In this document: positions 7,846-17,199 of the stretch, piece after piece
Layout of the letters: each line of letters opens with the position of its first letter
Position numbering within the stretch: position 1 is the stretch's first letter
Origin: GCA-003244245 sp963822695
GTDB taxonomy: Bacteria; Actinomycetota; Actinomycetes; Mycobacteriales; Pseudonocardiaceae
NCBI GenBank assembly: GCA_963822695.1
Contig: CAWGJH010000003.1
Span: forward strand, 1 to 64,000
Direction: 5' to 3'
Length of the DNA stretch: 64,000 nt
Notes under the pieces: model-generated
Databases searched by the model: none
What the model was told of the DNA's origin: nothing
Seen by the model: the letters and a program-made list of their open reading frames with translations, nothing else
Position numbers and translations under genes: made by a program

Positions 7846-9422
7846 GTAGCTATTCAGCAGGCCCGGGACGGGAGTAGCTGCTGAGCTGTCTGTGAGGGCT
7901 GCGGTGTGTCGGCTTGATCTTTGTTGGCTGATGCTGATCATGTGGTGGTGTGTCCGGCGGTCCGGCTGCGAGCCTTCCCACCTCGGTGGAGGAGCTGCGC
8001 GCGCTGGTCGTGGAGTTGGCGGAGGCCAACGCGGCTCTGCGGGAGGTGATCGCGGCCAAGGATCACCAGATTCCTGCTACGGAGCGGCGGATCGCGGAGT
8101 TGGAGCGGCGGCTGGGTGCCGACTCGTTGACCTCGGGTCGGCCACCGTCGTCGGATTCGCCGTATCGCAAGCCGACGCGGCGTTCCTCGCGGAGCTCCTC
8201 AGGGCGCCGGCCGGGTAAGCAGCCCGGGGATCCGGGATCGACGATGCCGCTGGTGGATGACCCGGATGAGATCATCATCCGCGATCCGGGCTGCTGCGGT
8301 AGCTGCGGTGCGGATGTGTCGGGGGCGCCGGTGCTCGGAGTGCGGCGCCGGCAGGTGGTGGAGGTGCCACCGCCGCCGACGCCGCAGGTGACCGGGTACC
8401 AGATCCTCACCAGGGCCTGCCCCGGGTGCGGAAGTCGGGCCAGCGGGGCTGCGCCGGGGTGTGCGCCCCCCCGTGTGCGGTATGGGCCGCGCCGCGGAGC
8501 TGGTGTGTGTTCATTACCTCCCCGGTGGCCCGCGCCGCGCACCTGATGCGCTCGATGCTCGGGGTGGGGGTCTCGACCGGTTTTGTGGCCGCCATCCGGC
8601 ATCGGGCCGCCCAGCTGCTTGAGTTCACGTTCCTGCACCGGGTACACGAGCTGCTGCGCGGCGTGGGGGTGCTCCACGTGGATGAGACCCCCGGCCGTGC
8701 TGCGGGTGGGCTGGAGTATGTGCACGTCGCAGCCACCCCGTTTCTGACCGCGATGCACACCGGCGGGCGCAGCGCTGCCGACATCGACGCCGGGACCATC
8801 CTGCCTGGGTACACCGGCACTATCGTGCGCGATGGCTACGCTGGCTACACCCACCTGATCGACGCGCACCACGCCTGGTGCGGCGCGCACCTCCTTCGTG
8901 ATCTTCGCGCGATCCACACCGCCGACCCCGAAACACAGCTGTGGGCGGCCGCGATGGCCACCACTCTGACCGAGGCGAACACCGCCGCCGCAGCCGCCCG
9001 CGCCGCCGGGCAGACCACCCTGGACCCCCAGACACTGGCCACGATCCGCAACCGCTACCGCGGCGCCACCGCCCTGGGCATCACCACCAACAGCGCCCGC
9101 GCCGGACCGCTGGCCGCCGACGCGCTGACACTGGCCCAGCGCTTCCGCACGCACGAAGACATGATCCCGCGCTTCGTGGTTGACCTTGCCGTGCCCTTCA
9201 CCAACAAAACCAAGCAGAAAGGGACGTCCGACCCGTCAAGATCCAGCAACGCACCTCCGGCGGCGCCTGGCGAACCCTGCAAGGACTCACCGACTTCACC
9301 ATCGTGCAGTCCTACCTATCCACCGCCACCAAGTGGGGACTGGACCACTACGACATCCTCTACCAACTGTTCACCACCGGAGCCTGGCTACCACCAGCGG
9401 CCCAACCCTGCTGAATAGCTAC
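7846..9422 (+). mobile_element. IS66-family insertion sequence nested in IS3
   Basis: A 1577-bp element bounded by perfect 16-bp inverted repeats (GTAGCTATTCAGCAGG at 7846-7861 and CCTGCTGAATAGCTAC at 9407-9422). It is flanked by 8-bp direct repeats, as expected for the IS66 family. It carries one long transposase gene on the + strand and none of the tnpA/tnpB accessory genes seen in larger IS66 members, so it is an IS66 element of the short single-gene type. The transposase is frameshifted, so the copy is probably immobile on its own. Confidence 0.93.
7950..9414 (+). pseudogene. IS66-family transposase with two frameshifts
   Basis: The N-terminal part (SVEELRALVVELAEANAALR coiled coil, then Ser/Arg-rich linker RPPSSDSPYRKP, then zinc-finger CCGSCGADVS and ACPGCG) is typical of IS66 transposases. 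After a shift near 8450 the catalytic part continues in another frame (VLHVDETPGRAAGGLEYVHV; YDGYAGYTH-like GYAGYTHLIDAHHAWCGAHL with the HLLRD motif). A second shift near 9212, in an A-rich run, moves the end (QAERDVRPVKIQQRTSGGAW, then WGLDHYDILYQLF) into a third frame ending TGA at 9412-9414. Confidence 0.85.
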
Positions 9423-9430
9423 GGCGAGTT
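9423..9430. repeat. Target-site duplication, right copy (GGCGAGTT)
   Basis: Identical octamer to 7838-7845, directly abutting the right terminal inverted repeat of the IS66-type element. Confidence 0.93.
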
Positions 9431-9448
9431 CATGGACCAGCGGGTAGA

Positions 9449-9740
9449 TCAGTTTGGGAGCATGTTTTCACGGGCGAAGTACACGGCGGCGCGCTTGAGG
9501 ATCTCCACCTCGAGTTCGAGCCTGCGCTTATCCCGTCGCAGCTGGACCAACTCCTGTTTCTGGGCGCTGGTCAGTCGCGTCTCACTACCACGCCCACCAG
9601 CGTCGGCTTGGGCCAACCACTTCCGCAGGCACGACTGGAGAAATTCGTCAGTCCTTCGCCACCTCAGCGATCGGTGTGGTCCGCTCACGAGCCAGCTCAC
9701 CGGCACGACGACGGAACTCGGCAGGGTGAGGAGGGGGCAT
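9449..9740 (-). pseudogene. IS3-type OrfA, frameshifted
   Basis: ATG at 9740 opens MPPPHPAEFRRRAGELARER, then TTPIAEVAKD and a premature stop. One frame over, the sequence continues SCLRKWLAQADAGG and ends in the typical OrfA leucine-zipper tail (ELVQLRRDKRRLELEVEILK). A single indel near 9655 separates the two halves. OrfA supplies the HTH and dimerisation part of IS3 transposases. The OrfA stop overlaps the region where OrfB begins, as in intact IS3 elements. Confidence 0.8.
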
Positions 9741-9840
9741 CCTTCCTGGTGGCCGAGGCCACCTCAGTCGGGTGTCCGTGCTACGGGGGGAAGCTCACCC
9801 CGGATCCTGGCGGCGCTGACATGGCTAATCCGTCGGCTGA

Positions 9841-9872
9841 CGCCTTCCAAGGTTCGAATCCTTGACCCGCCA
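9841..9872 (+). pseudogene. tRNA 3'-end fragment (possible integration scar)
   Basis: CAAGG-TTCGAAT-CCTTG (9848-9864) is a perfect T arm followed by an acceptor-like strand ACCCGCC and discriminator A. The matching 5' acceptor GGCGGGT and a proper D/anticodon arm are not found upstream; the closest is GGCGGCG near 9810. The fragment lies just beyond the IS3 end. Integrative elements often leave a tRNA 3' end as an att site, so this may be such a scar, but the partner site is not in the window. Confidence 0.5.
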
Positions 9873-10171
9873 TACCAGTCAGATCGTCCCCTGACCAGCA
9901 GCTAGACGGTCAGGGGCCGATCTTCGTCCAGTCCGACTGCGTCCGGTTCCGTCCGGTGGTCTACGGGTGGCTGTGCCGTAATACCTGCCGAAGTTCCGGA
10001 AGCCCGCACGGTCGCCCCCATCCCAGTCCCGCAATCAGGTGCACCGCGATCGGGCGCCCTGGTGTATGCCTCCCAGCATATGGCACTGGTTAGGCCCCGT
10101 TCCGAGGTTCCTTGTCTTCGTGGGGTTGATTTGATCATAACCCGCGTCATCGGTGCGGCCGAGTGGGTGGC
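9873..10171. other. Intergenic stretch without a recognisable gene
   Basis: About 300 bases between the tRNA-like fragment and the end of the WD40 pseudogene. I see no coding frame with protein-like composition and no repeats. Any terminator for the leftward WD40 gene would lie here, but no clear hairpin with a U-tract is visible. Confidence 0.4.
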
Positions 10172-13100
10172 TCACGGGCAGGGGGGCTGGTACTCCGGGC
10201 CGGGCAGGTAGTGATTCCACTCACTCTCGGTGATAGTGGGAGTGGTGCTACAGATTCGAGTGGCGACACGATCGACGTTGGTTTCCCACAACCGCGCGGT
10301 GTCATCGCCGCTGCCGGTGGCCAGGGTGTGCCGGTCGGGGCTAAACACCACCGTGTAGACGATGTTGGTGTGGCCGGTGAGGGTGGCGAGTGAAGTCGGG
10401 TGATGGGGGTCGCTCATGTCCCACAGCCGCGCGGTGTCATCGCCGCTGCCATGGCCAGGGTGCGCCCATCAGGGCTGAACGCCACCGAGTTGACGGCGTT
10501 GGTGTGGCCGGTGAGGGTGGCGAGTGAGGTGGGATGGCGGGGGTCGGTCACGTCCCACAGCCGCACGGTATTGTCGAAGCTGCCGGTGGCCAGGGTGTGC
10601 CCATCAGGGCTGAACGCCACCCGGGGGACGTTGCCGGTGTGGCCGGTGAGGGTGCGCCAGCGGCGTGGGGTGGTGGGGATCGGTGATATCCCACAACCGC
10701 ACGGTGTCATCGGCGCTGCCGGTGGCCAGGATGCGCCCATCCGGGCTGAACGCCACCGAGAGACGTTGCTGGTGTGGCCGGTCAGGGGCGCCAGTGCTGT
10801 GGGGTGGCGGGGGTCGGTCACATCCCACAGCCGCGCCGTTTGTCGTTGCTGCCGGTGGCCAGGGTGTGCCCGTCGGGGCTGAACGCCACCGCGAGGACGT
10901 TGCTGGTGTGGCCGGTGAGGGTGCGCCAATGCCGTGGGGTGATGGGGGTCGCTGATATCCCACAACCGCACGGTGTCATCGCAGCTGCCGGTGGCCAGGG
11001 TGTGCCCGTCCGGGCTGAACACCACCGCGTTGACGGCGCTGGTGTGGCCGGTGAGGGGCGCCAACGATACGGGGTGGTGGGGGTCGGTGATATCCCACAA
11101 CCGCGCGTGGTGTCGTAGCTGCCGGTGGCCAGGGTGTGCCCGTCCGGGACTAAACGCCACCCCGAAAACGCTGTTGGTGTGGCCGGTGGGGGCGCCACGG
11201 TGGGATGCCGGGATGGAGGTCCCACAGCCGCGCGGTGTGGTCGGCGCTGCTGCTGGCCAGGGTGTGCCCGTCGGGGCTGAACGCCACCGCGAGGACAGTG
11301 TTGGTGTGGCCGGTGAGAGGGCGCCAACGATGTGGGCTGATGGGGGTCGCTCATATCCCACAACCGCACCGTGTGTCGATGCTGCCGCTGGCCAGGGTGT
11401 GCCCGTCCGGGCTGAACGCCACCGAGTAGACGTCGTTGGTGTGGCCGGTCAGGGGCGCCAGCGCTGTGGGATGGCGAGGGTCAGTCATATCCCACAGCCG
11501 CACGGTTTGGTCGAGGCTGCCGCTGGCCAGGGTGCGCCCATCCGGGCTGAACGCCACCGCGTAGACGCTGTTGGTGTGGCCGGTGAGGGGCGCCAACGCT
11601 GCCGGGTGGCGGGGGTCAGTGACATCCCACAACCGCGCCGTATTGTCGTCGCTGCCGCTGGCCAGGGTGTGCCCATCCGGGCTGAACGCCACCGAGGTAG
11701 ACGGCGTTGGTGTGGCCGGTCAGGGGCGCCAACGCTGCCGGATGGCGGGGATCAGTCACATCCCACAACCGCACGGTCTGTCACGGCTGCCGCTGGCCAG
11801 GGTGCGCCCGTCCGGACTGAACGCCACCCCGCAGACGCTGTTGGTGTGGCCGGTCAGGGGCGCCAACGCTGCCGGATGGCGGGGATCAGTCACATCCCAC
11901 AACCGCACCGTTCTGTCGCCGCTGCCGCTGGCCAGGGTGCGCCCATCCGGGCTGAACGCCACCGCGCGGACGTCGGTGGTGTGGCCGGTGAGGCTGCACA
12001 GAAAAATGGGCTCCTTGGCATCACTGATATCATAAAGGCGCCTGGTGTGGTCGTGCGGAGCCGACGGCCAGGGTATGCCTATTGGGGCTGATGGCCACAG
12101 CAAGGATGCCGCCATTATTGCCGAGCACGCGTGGCGGCATAGAAGCGTGGAAGCGCTGAGCAGACTGCCGAGGGCCTCTGGGGTGGGAGCAATCCGGTAA
12201 GCGGCCAGGCTGAGCTGCATGGCCAAGGGCGGGGTTGAGAGCGCAGTGATGATGTTAGCTTCGTCGGCGACCTGGCGGGAGATCGCGACATCGCGCTGGT
12301 GGACTGCGGACCGCTGTTCGGAAAACGCGACAGGACACCGCCGACGGCGATCACGAGCAGCGTGGTCAGGGCAGCGATAAACTGGCGCTGGCGGCGGGTC
12401 CTTTGGCGGGCTGCTTCCTCGACCTGGTGGCGAGCTTCCTCTGCTTGGTGGAGAGCTTCCTCGGCTTGGTGGGCTGCTTCCTCGGCGCGGTTACGCGCTT
12501 CCTCTCAGCTCCGCGATCCGCTGGAGCAGAAGGGTTTTGCTGCGTTCGACCAGTTCGCGGACTTCGGTGGGGATGTCATCTGGCCGTTCGGCTAACCAGT
12601 GTTCCGCCTCGCTGATGCGCGCCTCGGGGAGCAACTCGTTATAGACTACGAGGTCTTCCATGGTGACCAGCCAGCGTTGGAAGCCCGCGTCAGCGTCCAG
12701 CCAGCGGGCGAACCGCGACCAGGATCGGATCAGCGCCTCGTGCGCCAGCTCCGCCGTCGCACCACCTCCGGTGGTGTCCTCGTCCATCATCAGTCGCCGA
12801 TCATCAGCAGGCGCCGGCGTGCCAACTCTTCGACCACGGGCCAGTCCTGGGCGAGACGGTCTCGTCCCACGACACGCCGGGTTGCCTGCGCGGCTCCCTC
12901 CCGGCTGCGGACCAGGGCCAGCATCACCCGCCGGACCCGGTCGCCGAGCCCGCGTTCCTCCAACTCAGCAAAGACCTCTTCGGCGTACCGGTCGAGGGCT
13001 CCGGCGACACCGCCGAGGCCGTGGTAGTCGGCGAACGTCAGCCGCCGCCGCCGCTGGCGCGTCCCACAGCTCGGTCAGCGCGAACTCCATCAACGGCAAA

Positions 13101-14485
13101 CCACCACCACCCCCGGCCGCATCAATCGCGATCTGTCTGGCCAGCCCGTCGTCATACCGCACACCGCGCACCCGCGCCGGTTCGCTCACCGCGCGCTCCA
13201 ACGTCGCCACGCCCATCGGGGACAGGGGCAACAGTCGGTCCTGCAGCCGGGGTCCGACGTCGGCGTGGTCCAGCAGCGGCTGCAAGAAATCGGCCCGCAA
13301 CGTACACACCAGCCGGTAGGGCACATCATCGACGCTCGCGGCGGGCAACACCCGGTCCAGGAACTCAGCTCTTTCCCCGACCGGGCAGGTGGTGAGCATT
13401 TCCTCGAACTGGTCGGCGTGGAGCAGGATGCGGCGCCCGCCCAGCAGCACGCTCAGCTTGCCCGCCACCCCCGCCAATCCTTCGTCCCGGACCTGCTCAC
13501 CGCGCCGATCGACGGCGGTGGTGCTCAGTGCCTTGGTCGGGCGCCTCCAGCTCATACAGCGCCCTGGCCACCGCGAAAAACGGCGTCTCCCCGGGCCGGA
13601 ACGTCGCCACGGCCCACTCGTTCCGTACCCAGCAGCGCGGGCAGCAACCCAGCATTAACCAGCGAAGACTTGCCCACCCCCGACGGCCCGACCACCACCA
13701 CCAGGGCACGCTCGTCCACCATCCGCCGAAGCCGGAGCAGCCTCCTCTTCCCGCCCGACGAACAACCCCGTCTCGGCATCCTCGGCTCGAAAGGGCAACA
13801 AGCCCCGGTACGGGCAGGCCGGCACGCTCTCCAGCACCTCCGGCCAGGCATCCACCAGGCGGGCCACCGGAATCGCGTAGGCGTCCCGGACCTCCGCATC
13901 CCGACTCGCCACGGCCAGCATCCCCACCACAGCATCCCCCACACCATCGGCCACCACGGCCGGGGAACCGCTGTACCCAGGCTGCGCGCGAAAAGCCGCC
14001 TCGCTGTCCGCATCCAGCTGGATCATCCCGCCGCCGACCGCACCACCCAGCCGGCAGCACGCCCACGCCCCGTCCCGCCGCAGCGGCTCACCCGGATAAC
14101 CGAACAGATCGACCTCCGCGTCCCGGACATCCACCGCCTCGGCCAACCGCGCCGGACCCGCCCCCGCCGGCAGACCCTCCCCCACCAAAACCAGACCAGC
14201 CACATCCCCACCCGCGACACCCAAGACCGGCGGCGGCACCCACACCTGCACCCGACAATTCCGCAACGGCGCCCCCTCCGGATCACCCAGCAGCGGAAAC
14301 TCCACCTGCACCCGCACCTGCTCCCCCGGCGCCTCCTGATCCCGCTGCGCCCGACCCAACGCCGCATTCACCACATGCGCGCACGTCAGGACATGCCGAT
14401 CACCAACCACGAACCCGACCCCGGCCGGCAGCGCCGACCCGGTGCGCAGCACCCGGACGACGAACCCCTCCCGCCTGGCATGCAA
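10172..14485 (-). pseudogene. Trypsin-nSTAND-WD40 signalling/conflict protein, multiply frameshifted
   Basis: Read leftward, the pieces form one ~1430-codon gene. (1) A trypsin-like protease domain (TGSALPAGVGFVVGDRHVLT, CAHVVNAAL with the catalytic His; PGYSGSPAV with the catalytic Ser). (2) The linker CPYRGLLPFRAEDAETGLFV, a hallmark preceding nSTAND1 NTPases, then Walker A (VVVGPSGVGKSSLVNAGLL) and a Walker-B-like HADQFEEML. (3) The AHEALIRSW motif. (4) A membrane helix near 12340. (5) About 13 WD40 blades and the tail HYLPGPEYQPPCP. At least eight indels break the frame. The gene starts with TTG 12 bases after the Trypsin-co-occurring gene. Such genes are predicted NTP-dependent conflict or signalling effectors. 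Confidence 0.85.
10330..12040 (-). repeat. Thirteen tandem ~135-bp WD40-coding units
   Basis: The string GTGTGGCCGGT recurs 13 times at intervals of 130-137 bases (near 10370, 10502, 10637, 10773, 10908, 11042, 11177, 11306, 11441, 11575, 11711, 11845, 11980). Each unit encodes one blade of the type LTGHTNSVYAVAFSPDGRTL, then ASGSxDxTVRLWDVTDPRHP. The units are very similar at DNA level, which implies recent amplification or homogenisation. Units whose length is not a multiple of three account for many of the frameshifts. Confidence 0.85.
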
Positions 14486-14497
14486 TACCGGCTACCC

Positions 14498-14836
14498 TCA
14501 CTTCGGTGACGTATCTGCCTTCCAGGACATCGTAACTTTGAAGTTCACTTCCGCGGTGCCCTTAGCGATGATCACGCCGGTCTCGCCCCCCAGCTTCACC
14601 CCGAACTCCACCGTCATCTCCCCCGGCGTCATCTCCCGCAACACACCAATGATCTTGGCTAATGACGGCTTGACGTCGGCGAGGGCTTCCTCCAACGTCA
14701 CGCGTGCCCGGGCCGCCACCTTCCCCGGCTCAGGCGAAGCGAGAACCAGATCATCCGGCACCTCACTACGGTCAACCTCAAACACCACAACATCACCGGT
14801 ACCCCCACCCACCGGAACACCCAACAAATACGACAC
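14498..14836 (-). CDS. Trypsin-co-occurring domain (CU044_2847-type) protein
   Basis: A 112-residue protein whose GTG start at 14836 follows an AGGAG site by 6 bases. A long N-terminal extension in the same frame reads as low-complexity and is not coding. The sequence (VSYLLGVPVGGGTGDVVVFE, then EALADVKPSLAKIIGVLREM, then VEFGVKLGGETGVIIAKGTA) fits the small proteins that co-occur with trypsin-nSTAND effectors. They are thought to be partners or substrates of the protease, but no biochemistry is established. The stop is 12 bases before the TTG start of the trypsin-nSTAND-WD40 gene, so the pair formed an operon. This member is intact although its partner is ruined. Confidence 0.85.
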   Translation of the reverse strand: MSYLLGVPVGGGTGDVVVFEVDRSEVPDDLVLASPEPGKVAARARVTLEEALADVKPSLAKIIGVLREMTPGEMTVEFGVKLGGETGVIIAKGTAEVNFKVTMSWKADTSPK

Positions 14837-14885
14837 GCATCGCTCCTGGGAAGTTGCCTTCAGCGCTCCGAATAGTGAGCTGATG

Positions 14886-15590
14886 TCAGGAAGAGTGTGA
14901 CACCAGGGGCGGTAGTTGCTGGAGGGGGCGGGCGGCGAGCAGGCAGGCCACCCCGAGCAGCACCCCGGCGGTGACGTCACTGGGGTAGTGCACGCCGAGC
15001 AGGACCCGGGACGCGGCGACCGCAGCCACCAAGACGGCCACCAGGACGCCGAGCACACCAACTGCGGGCCGCGCCGGGCGCCGGGTGGCGGTCAGGGCGA
15101 GGACGAGCACGGCGCCATAGACGGCAGCCGAGCCACCGGCGTGGCCGGAGGGGAAACTGAAGCCGCCGGCGTGCGCGACCGGGTCGGGCCAGGTGGGCCG
15201 GGGCCGGTGCATCACGTGCTTGACGCCGGTTTCCACACCGAGCTCCGCGAAGCGGACCACCAGCAGATACAGTACGGCGCGGACCCGCCGACCTACGAGC
15301 AGGATCAGCCCGACCGCGACGGTGACCACGTCCACCGTCAGGGGGCTACCGATCGTCGTGACGACGCCGGCACCAGCCAGCAGCCACGGGTGAGCCAGCA
15401 CATCGCGGTGGGCGGCCAGTTCCCCAGCCTGGTCGACCCTGATCAGCGGGCTCCACCTGAGGGCCACGAGGACAGCCAGGGCGATGAAGGCGGCCACGAC
15501 GACTACCAGCCCCGCCACAGTCCTGCGCGAGGGTGGGGTAAGGCGCCAGGAACGTCCACGACGAGCGGGCGGGGGCTCGGAGGAGACCAT
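14886..15590 (-). CDS. PAP2-family membrane phosphatase
   Basis: A 234-residue polytopic membrane protein with the three-part PAP2 phosphatase signature: KHVMHRPRP (motif 1), FSFPSGHAGG (motif 2, with the catalytic His of PSGH) and SRVLLGVHYPSD (motif 3). Hydrophobic segments at about residues 25-45, 65-105, 155-195 and 205-225 give roughly six membrane helices. These enzymes hydrolyse lipid phosphates such as undecaprenyl pyrophosphate or phosphatidic acid at the membrane; the exact substrate is not readable. It is a single gene on the minus strand, 49 bases upstream of the Trypsin-co-occurring gene. Confidence 0.92.
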   Translation of the reverse strand: MVSSEPPPARRGRSWRLTPPSRRTVAGLVVVVAAFIALAVLVALRWSPLIRVDQAGELAAHRDVLAHPWLLAGAGVVTTIGSPLTVDVVTVAVGLILLVGRRVRAVLYLLVVRFAELGVETGVKHVMHRPRPTWPDPVAHAGGFSFPSGHAGGSAAVYGAVLVLALTATRRPARPAVGVLGVLVAVLVAAVAASRVLLGVHYPSDVTAGVLLGVACLLAARPLQQLPPLVSHSS

Positions 15591-15603
15591 GCGCTCTCTA
15601 GCC

Positions 15604-15775
15604 TTAGGTTCGGTCCATCTGGAGCCGGATGGTGGTGAGGTGGGACCACAAGTAGACCTGATCGCAGAGTTGATGGGCCATCCACAGGCCGCAGCCCCGG
15701 CGCTGGGTCGCTGGCGGGGCTACGAGCCCAGCCAGCGGCTGGGTGTGCTGGCCGGTGTCGGTGACCTGAAATTTA
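15604..15775 (-). pseudogene. C-terminal remnant of an ATP-binding anti-sigma/HATPase protein
   Basis: A frame of about 55 codons reads FQVTDTGQHTQPLAGLVAPP, then ATQRRGCGLWMAHQLCDQVY, then LWSHLTTIRLQMDRT and a TAA at 15604-15606. The RG-GLW-x-x-x-QLCD motif and following strand are the G2-box end of the short actinobacterial HATPase (RsbW/MEDS-associated) proteins. No N-terminal half is present, because the fragment runs into the stop of the DUF4185 gene. It is a remnant left by deletion, not a functional gene. Confidence 0.6.
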
Positions 15776-16885
15776 TGAAGGCGCCGGTGCGCTGGTCGGC
15801 AGGGTGGCGTGCATCAGCGAGACGTTGTAGCGGTCGTATTGGGTCATCGTGAAGTAGATGTCAGACCCCTTCGAGTCCGGGTGCAGGAAACCTCCGTAAA
15901 GGCTCGGGTACTGGTGGGAGGTGGCTACCGGTATCGGCGCGCCCCACGGTCCGGTCGGCTGCGACGCCAGCCGGACCACGATTGCCCCGCGCGACTCGTC
16001 CATGGTCATCATCTCCCAGCTGGCGAGGGTCTGGTCGTAGCGGACTGACAGCTCCCCCACGGGCCCCGCCACGATCGGAGCCGCGATCGCGCTGCTGCCT
16101 GGCTGCCAGGCTTTCCCGGTCCAGTATTCGTAGGCGGGCTTGTCCAGCAGCCGCTGCTCGGGCACTCGGGCGAGATACGCGTTGCCGAAGCGGCCGTTGG
16201 GCGTGCCGAAGGCGTAAACGAAGCCGTCTCGCCGGGCATAGGTGACCATCTGGAAGTTCTCATCGATGCCCGGGACGTTCGGCCGCAGCGCGCTGGGGGC
16301 GTTTACCCAGGTCTGGCCACCGTCGTCGGAGTAGGCGATGCCACTGTAGTTCGTGATCCACCGCCCAGGTTGGCCGAAGTGACGCACCGACATGTACGCC
16401 AGGTAGTTGCGCCCGCCGACGTTCACACCGCCAGTCGGGATCTTGCTGATCTCGCCATTATCCCGCTTCAGTGACGGCAGCAGTTCCTTGGCATGGCCGG
16501 GATAGTCCGTGACGAAGCCGTCGAAGACCATGCCATCGGCCGGGTTCCGGTTGCTGCTGCGAGCCAGCGTGTTCGACCGCCAATCGACCGCGGCCGGGTT
16601 CCCCACCTCGCTGCCCGGACCAGTCCACCCGGCGCCGAAGGTGTCACCGAAGGCGACCAGGATCCGCCCCCGCTCGTCAGCCCACATGATCCCCAGGTCG
16701 GTGCCCTTGATCCGGTACCGCGCCTCGGTGGCGTTCAGGGACTCCGCCCCGGTGAGCACGGCAACCCGGCTCGCCTGGCCGCGCGGCGCCCCTTGGGCCG
16801 CCCCCGACGGTGCCAGACCTACCGTGACTGCCACGATCAGGACCGTCACAGCGGCTCCAGCCCTGGCGTGGTAACCCAGCATCAT
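15773..16885 (-). CDS. Secreted DUF4185-domain protein
   Basis: Exported protein of about 370 residues. A signal peptide is visible (MLGYHARAGAAVTVLIVAVT, then VGLAPSGAAQGAP). The mature part starts from AESLNATEARYRIKGTDLGI and contains the blade motifs typical of DUF4185 (LVAFGDTFG; IAYSDDGGQTWVNA; YGGFLHPDS), a beta-propeller fold related to glycoside-hydrolase-like sialidase folds. An AAGGGGG run lies directly before ATG 16885/16882; upstream in-frame ATGs (16897, 17068) have no ribosome-binding site, so the start is uncertain by a few codons. The enzymatic role is unknown; relatives are suspected carbohydrate-active proteins. Confidence 0.87.
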   Translation of the reverse strand: MMLGYHARAGAAVTVLIVAVTVGLAPSGAAQGAPRGQASRVAVLTGAESLNATEARYRIKGTDLGIMWADERGRILVAFGDTFGAGWTGPGSEVGNPAAVDWRSNTLARSSNRNPADGMVFDGFVTDYPGHAKELLPSLKRDNGEISKIPTGGVNVGGRNYLAYMSVRHFGQPGRWITNYSGIAYSDDGGQTWVNAPSALRPNVPGIDENFQMVTYARRDGFVYAFGTPNGRFGNAYLARVPEQRLLDKPAYEYWTGKAWQPGSSAIAAPIVAGPVGELSVRYDQTLASWEMMTMDESRGAIVVRLASQPTGPWGAPIPVATSHQYPSLYGGFLHPDSKGSDIYFTMTQYDRYNVSLMHATLPTSAPAPS

Positions 16886-17199
16886 CCCCCTTAACATGCA
16901 TGAACACACGTGCGCTCGACGCGGTGCACGGCAGGCGCCAGCACTCCACAGCGGCACGCAACCACGCGACATCCCCAGCGCCGGGAAGTAAGAAGACTGG
17001 CCGCCCCGGCACACCCGGTAGCTAACGCGGAACCGGACGTATGGGTAACGACGATCAGACTGGTCCACTTGGGTGAAACTTGCCCGAGCCGGTGCATAAC
17101 CCCAGCTGAGCCGACCTACGCCGTAAGCTCGGCAGGCGGAGCTTGCACAGCTGCGGGCTGACCGGTATGTCTTGCACTATCCGGCCACAGGAGGACGAC
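16886..17199. promoter_or_regulatory. Divergent intergenic region
   Basis: About 310 bases between the leftward DUF4185 gene and the rightward DUF6158 gene, so promoters for both should lie here. I see no clear -35/-10 pair or operator-like palindrome. Confidence 0.35.

Larger units (their letters stand above)
6974..9457 (-). pseudogene. IS3-type transposase OrfB, split by insertion and frameshifted
   Basis: Reading from about 9457 through 9423, skipping the nested element, and continuing from 7845 restores a continuous OrfB start: IYPLVHELADDEIDVAVACR, then VLTVSRSGYYDWLSR. Downstream pieces in different frames show DDE-integrase features (QVHADSRETYGSLRVHAEL; MDAYSRLIVDWSIVEHM; HADHG region) and the end WIECWCNPQRRHSSIGMHSP. 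At least two indels shift the frame. Stop at 6974-6976. OrfB would normally be made by programmed frameshifting with OrfA. Confidence 0.8.
6942..9790 (-). mobile_element. IS3-type element interrupted by an IS66-type element
   Basis: The ends carry 15-bp inverted repeats: CCCCCCGTAGCACGG at 6942-6956 and its reverse complement at 9776-9790. Between them lie OrfA and OrfB of an IS3-family transposase on the minus strand. Subtracting the nested insertion (7846-9422) and one 8-bp target duplication leaves about 1264 bp, a normal IS3 size. I see no convincing direct repeats flanking the outer ends. OrfA and OrfB both carry frameshifts, so the element is dead independently of the nested insertion. 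Confidence 0.85.

Noticed and set aside
6934..9798. Target-site duplication of the IS3 element
   Set aside because: Bases outside the 15-bp inverted repeats (left GAGGTT, right AAGCTC) share no convincing 3-5 bp direct repeat; it was probably lost in a later rearrangement.
10973..12091. Long rightward open frame across the WD40 region
   Set aside because: It is the antisense of WD40 blades; its repetitive translation (AAAGQGVPVRAERHR) follows from the repeat DNA and is not a protein family.
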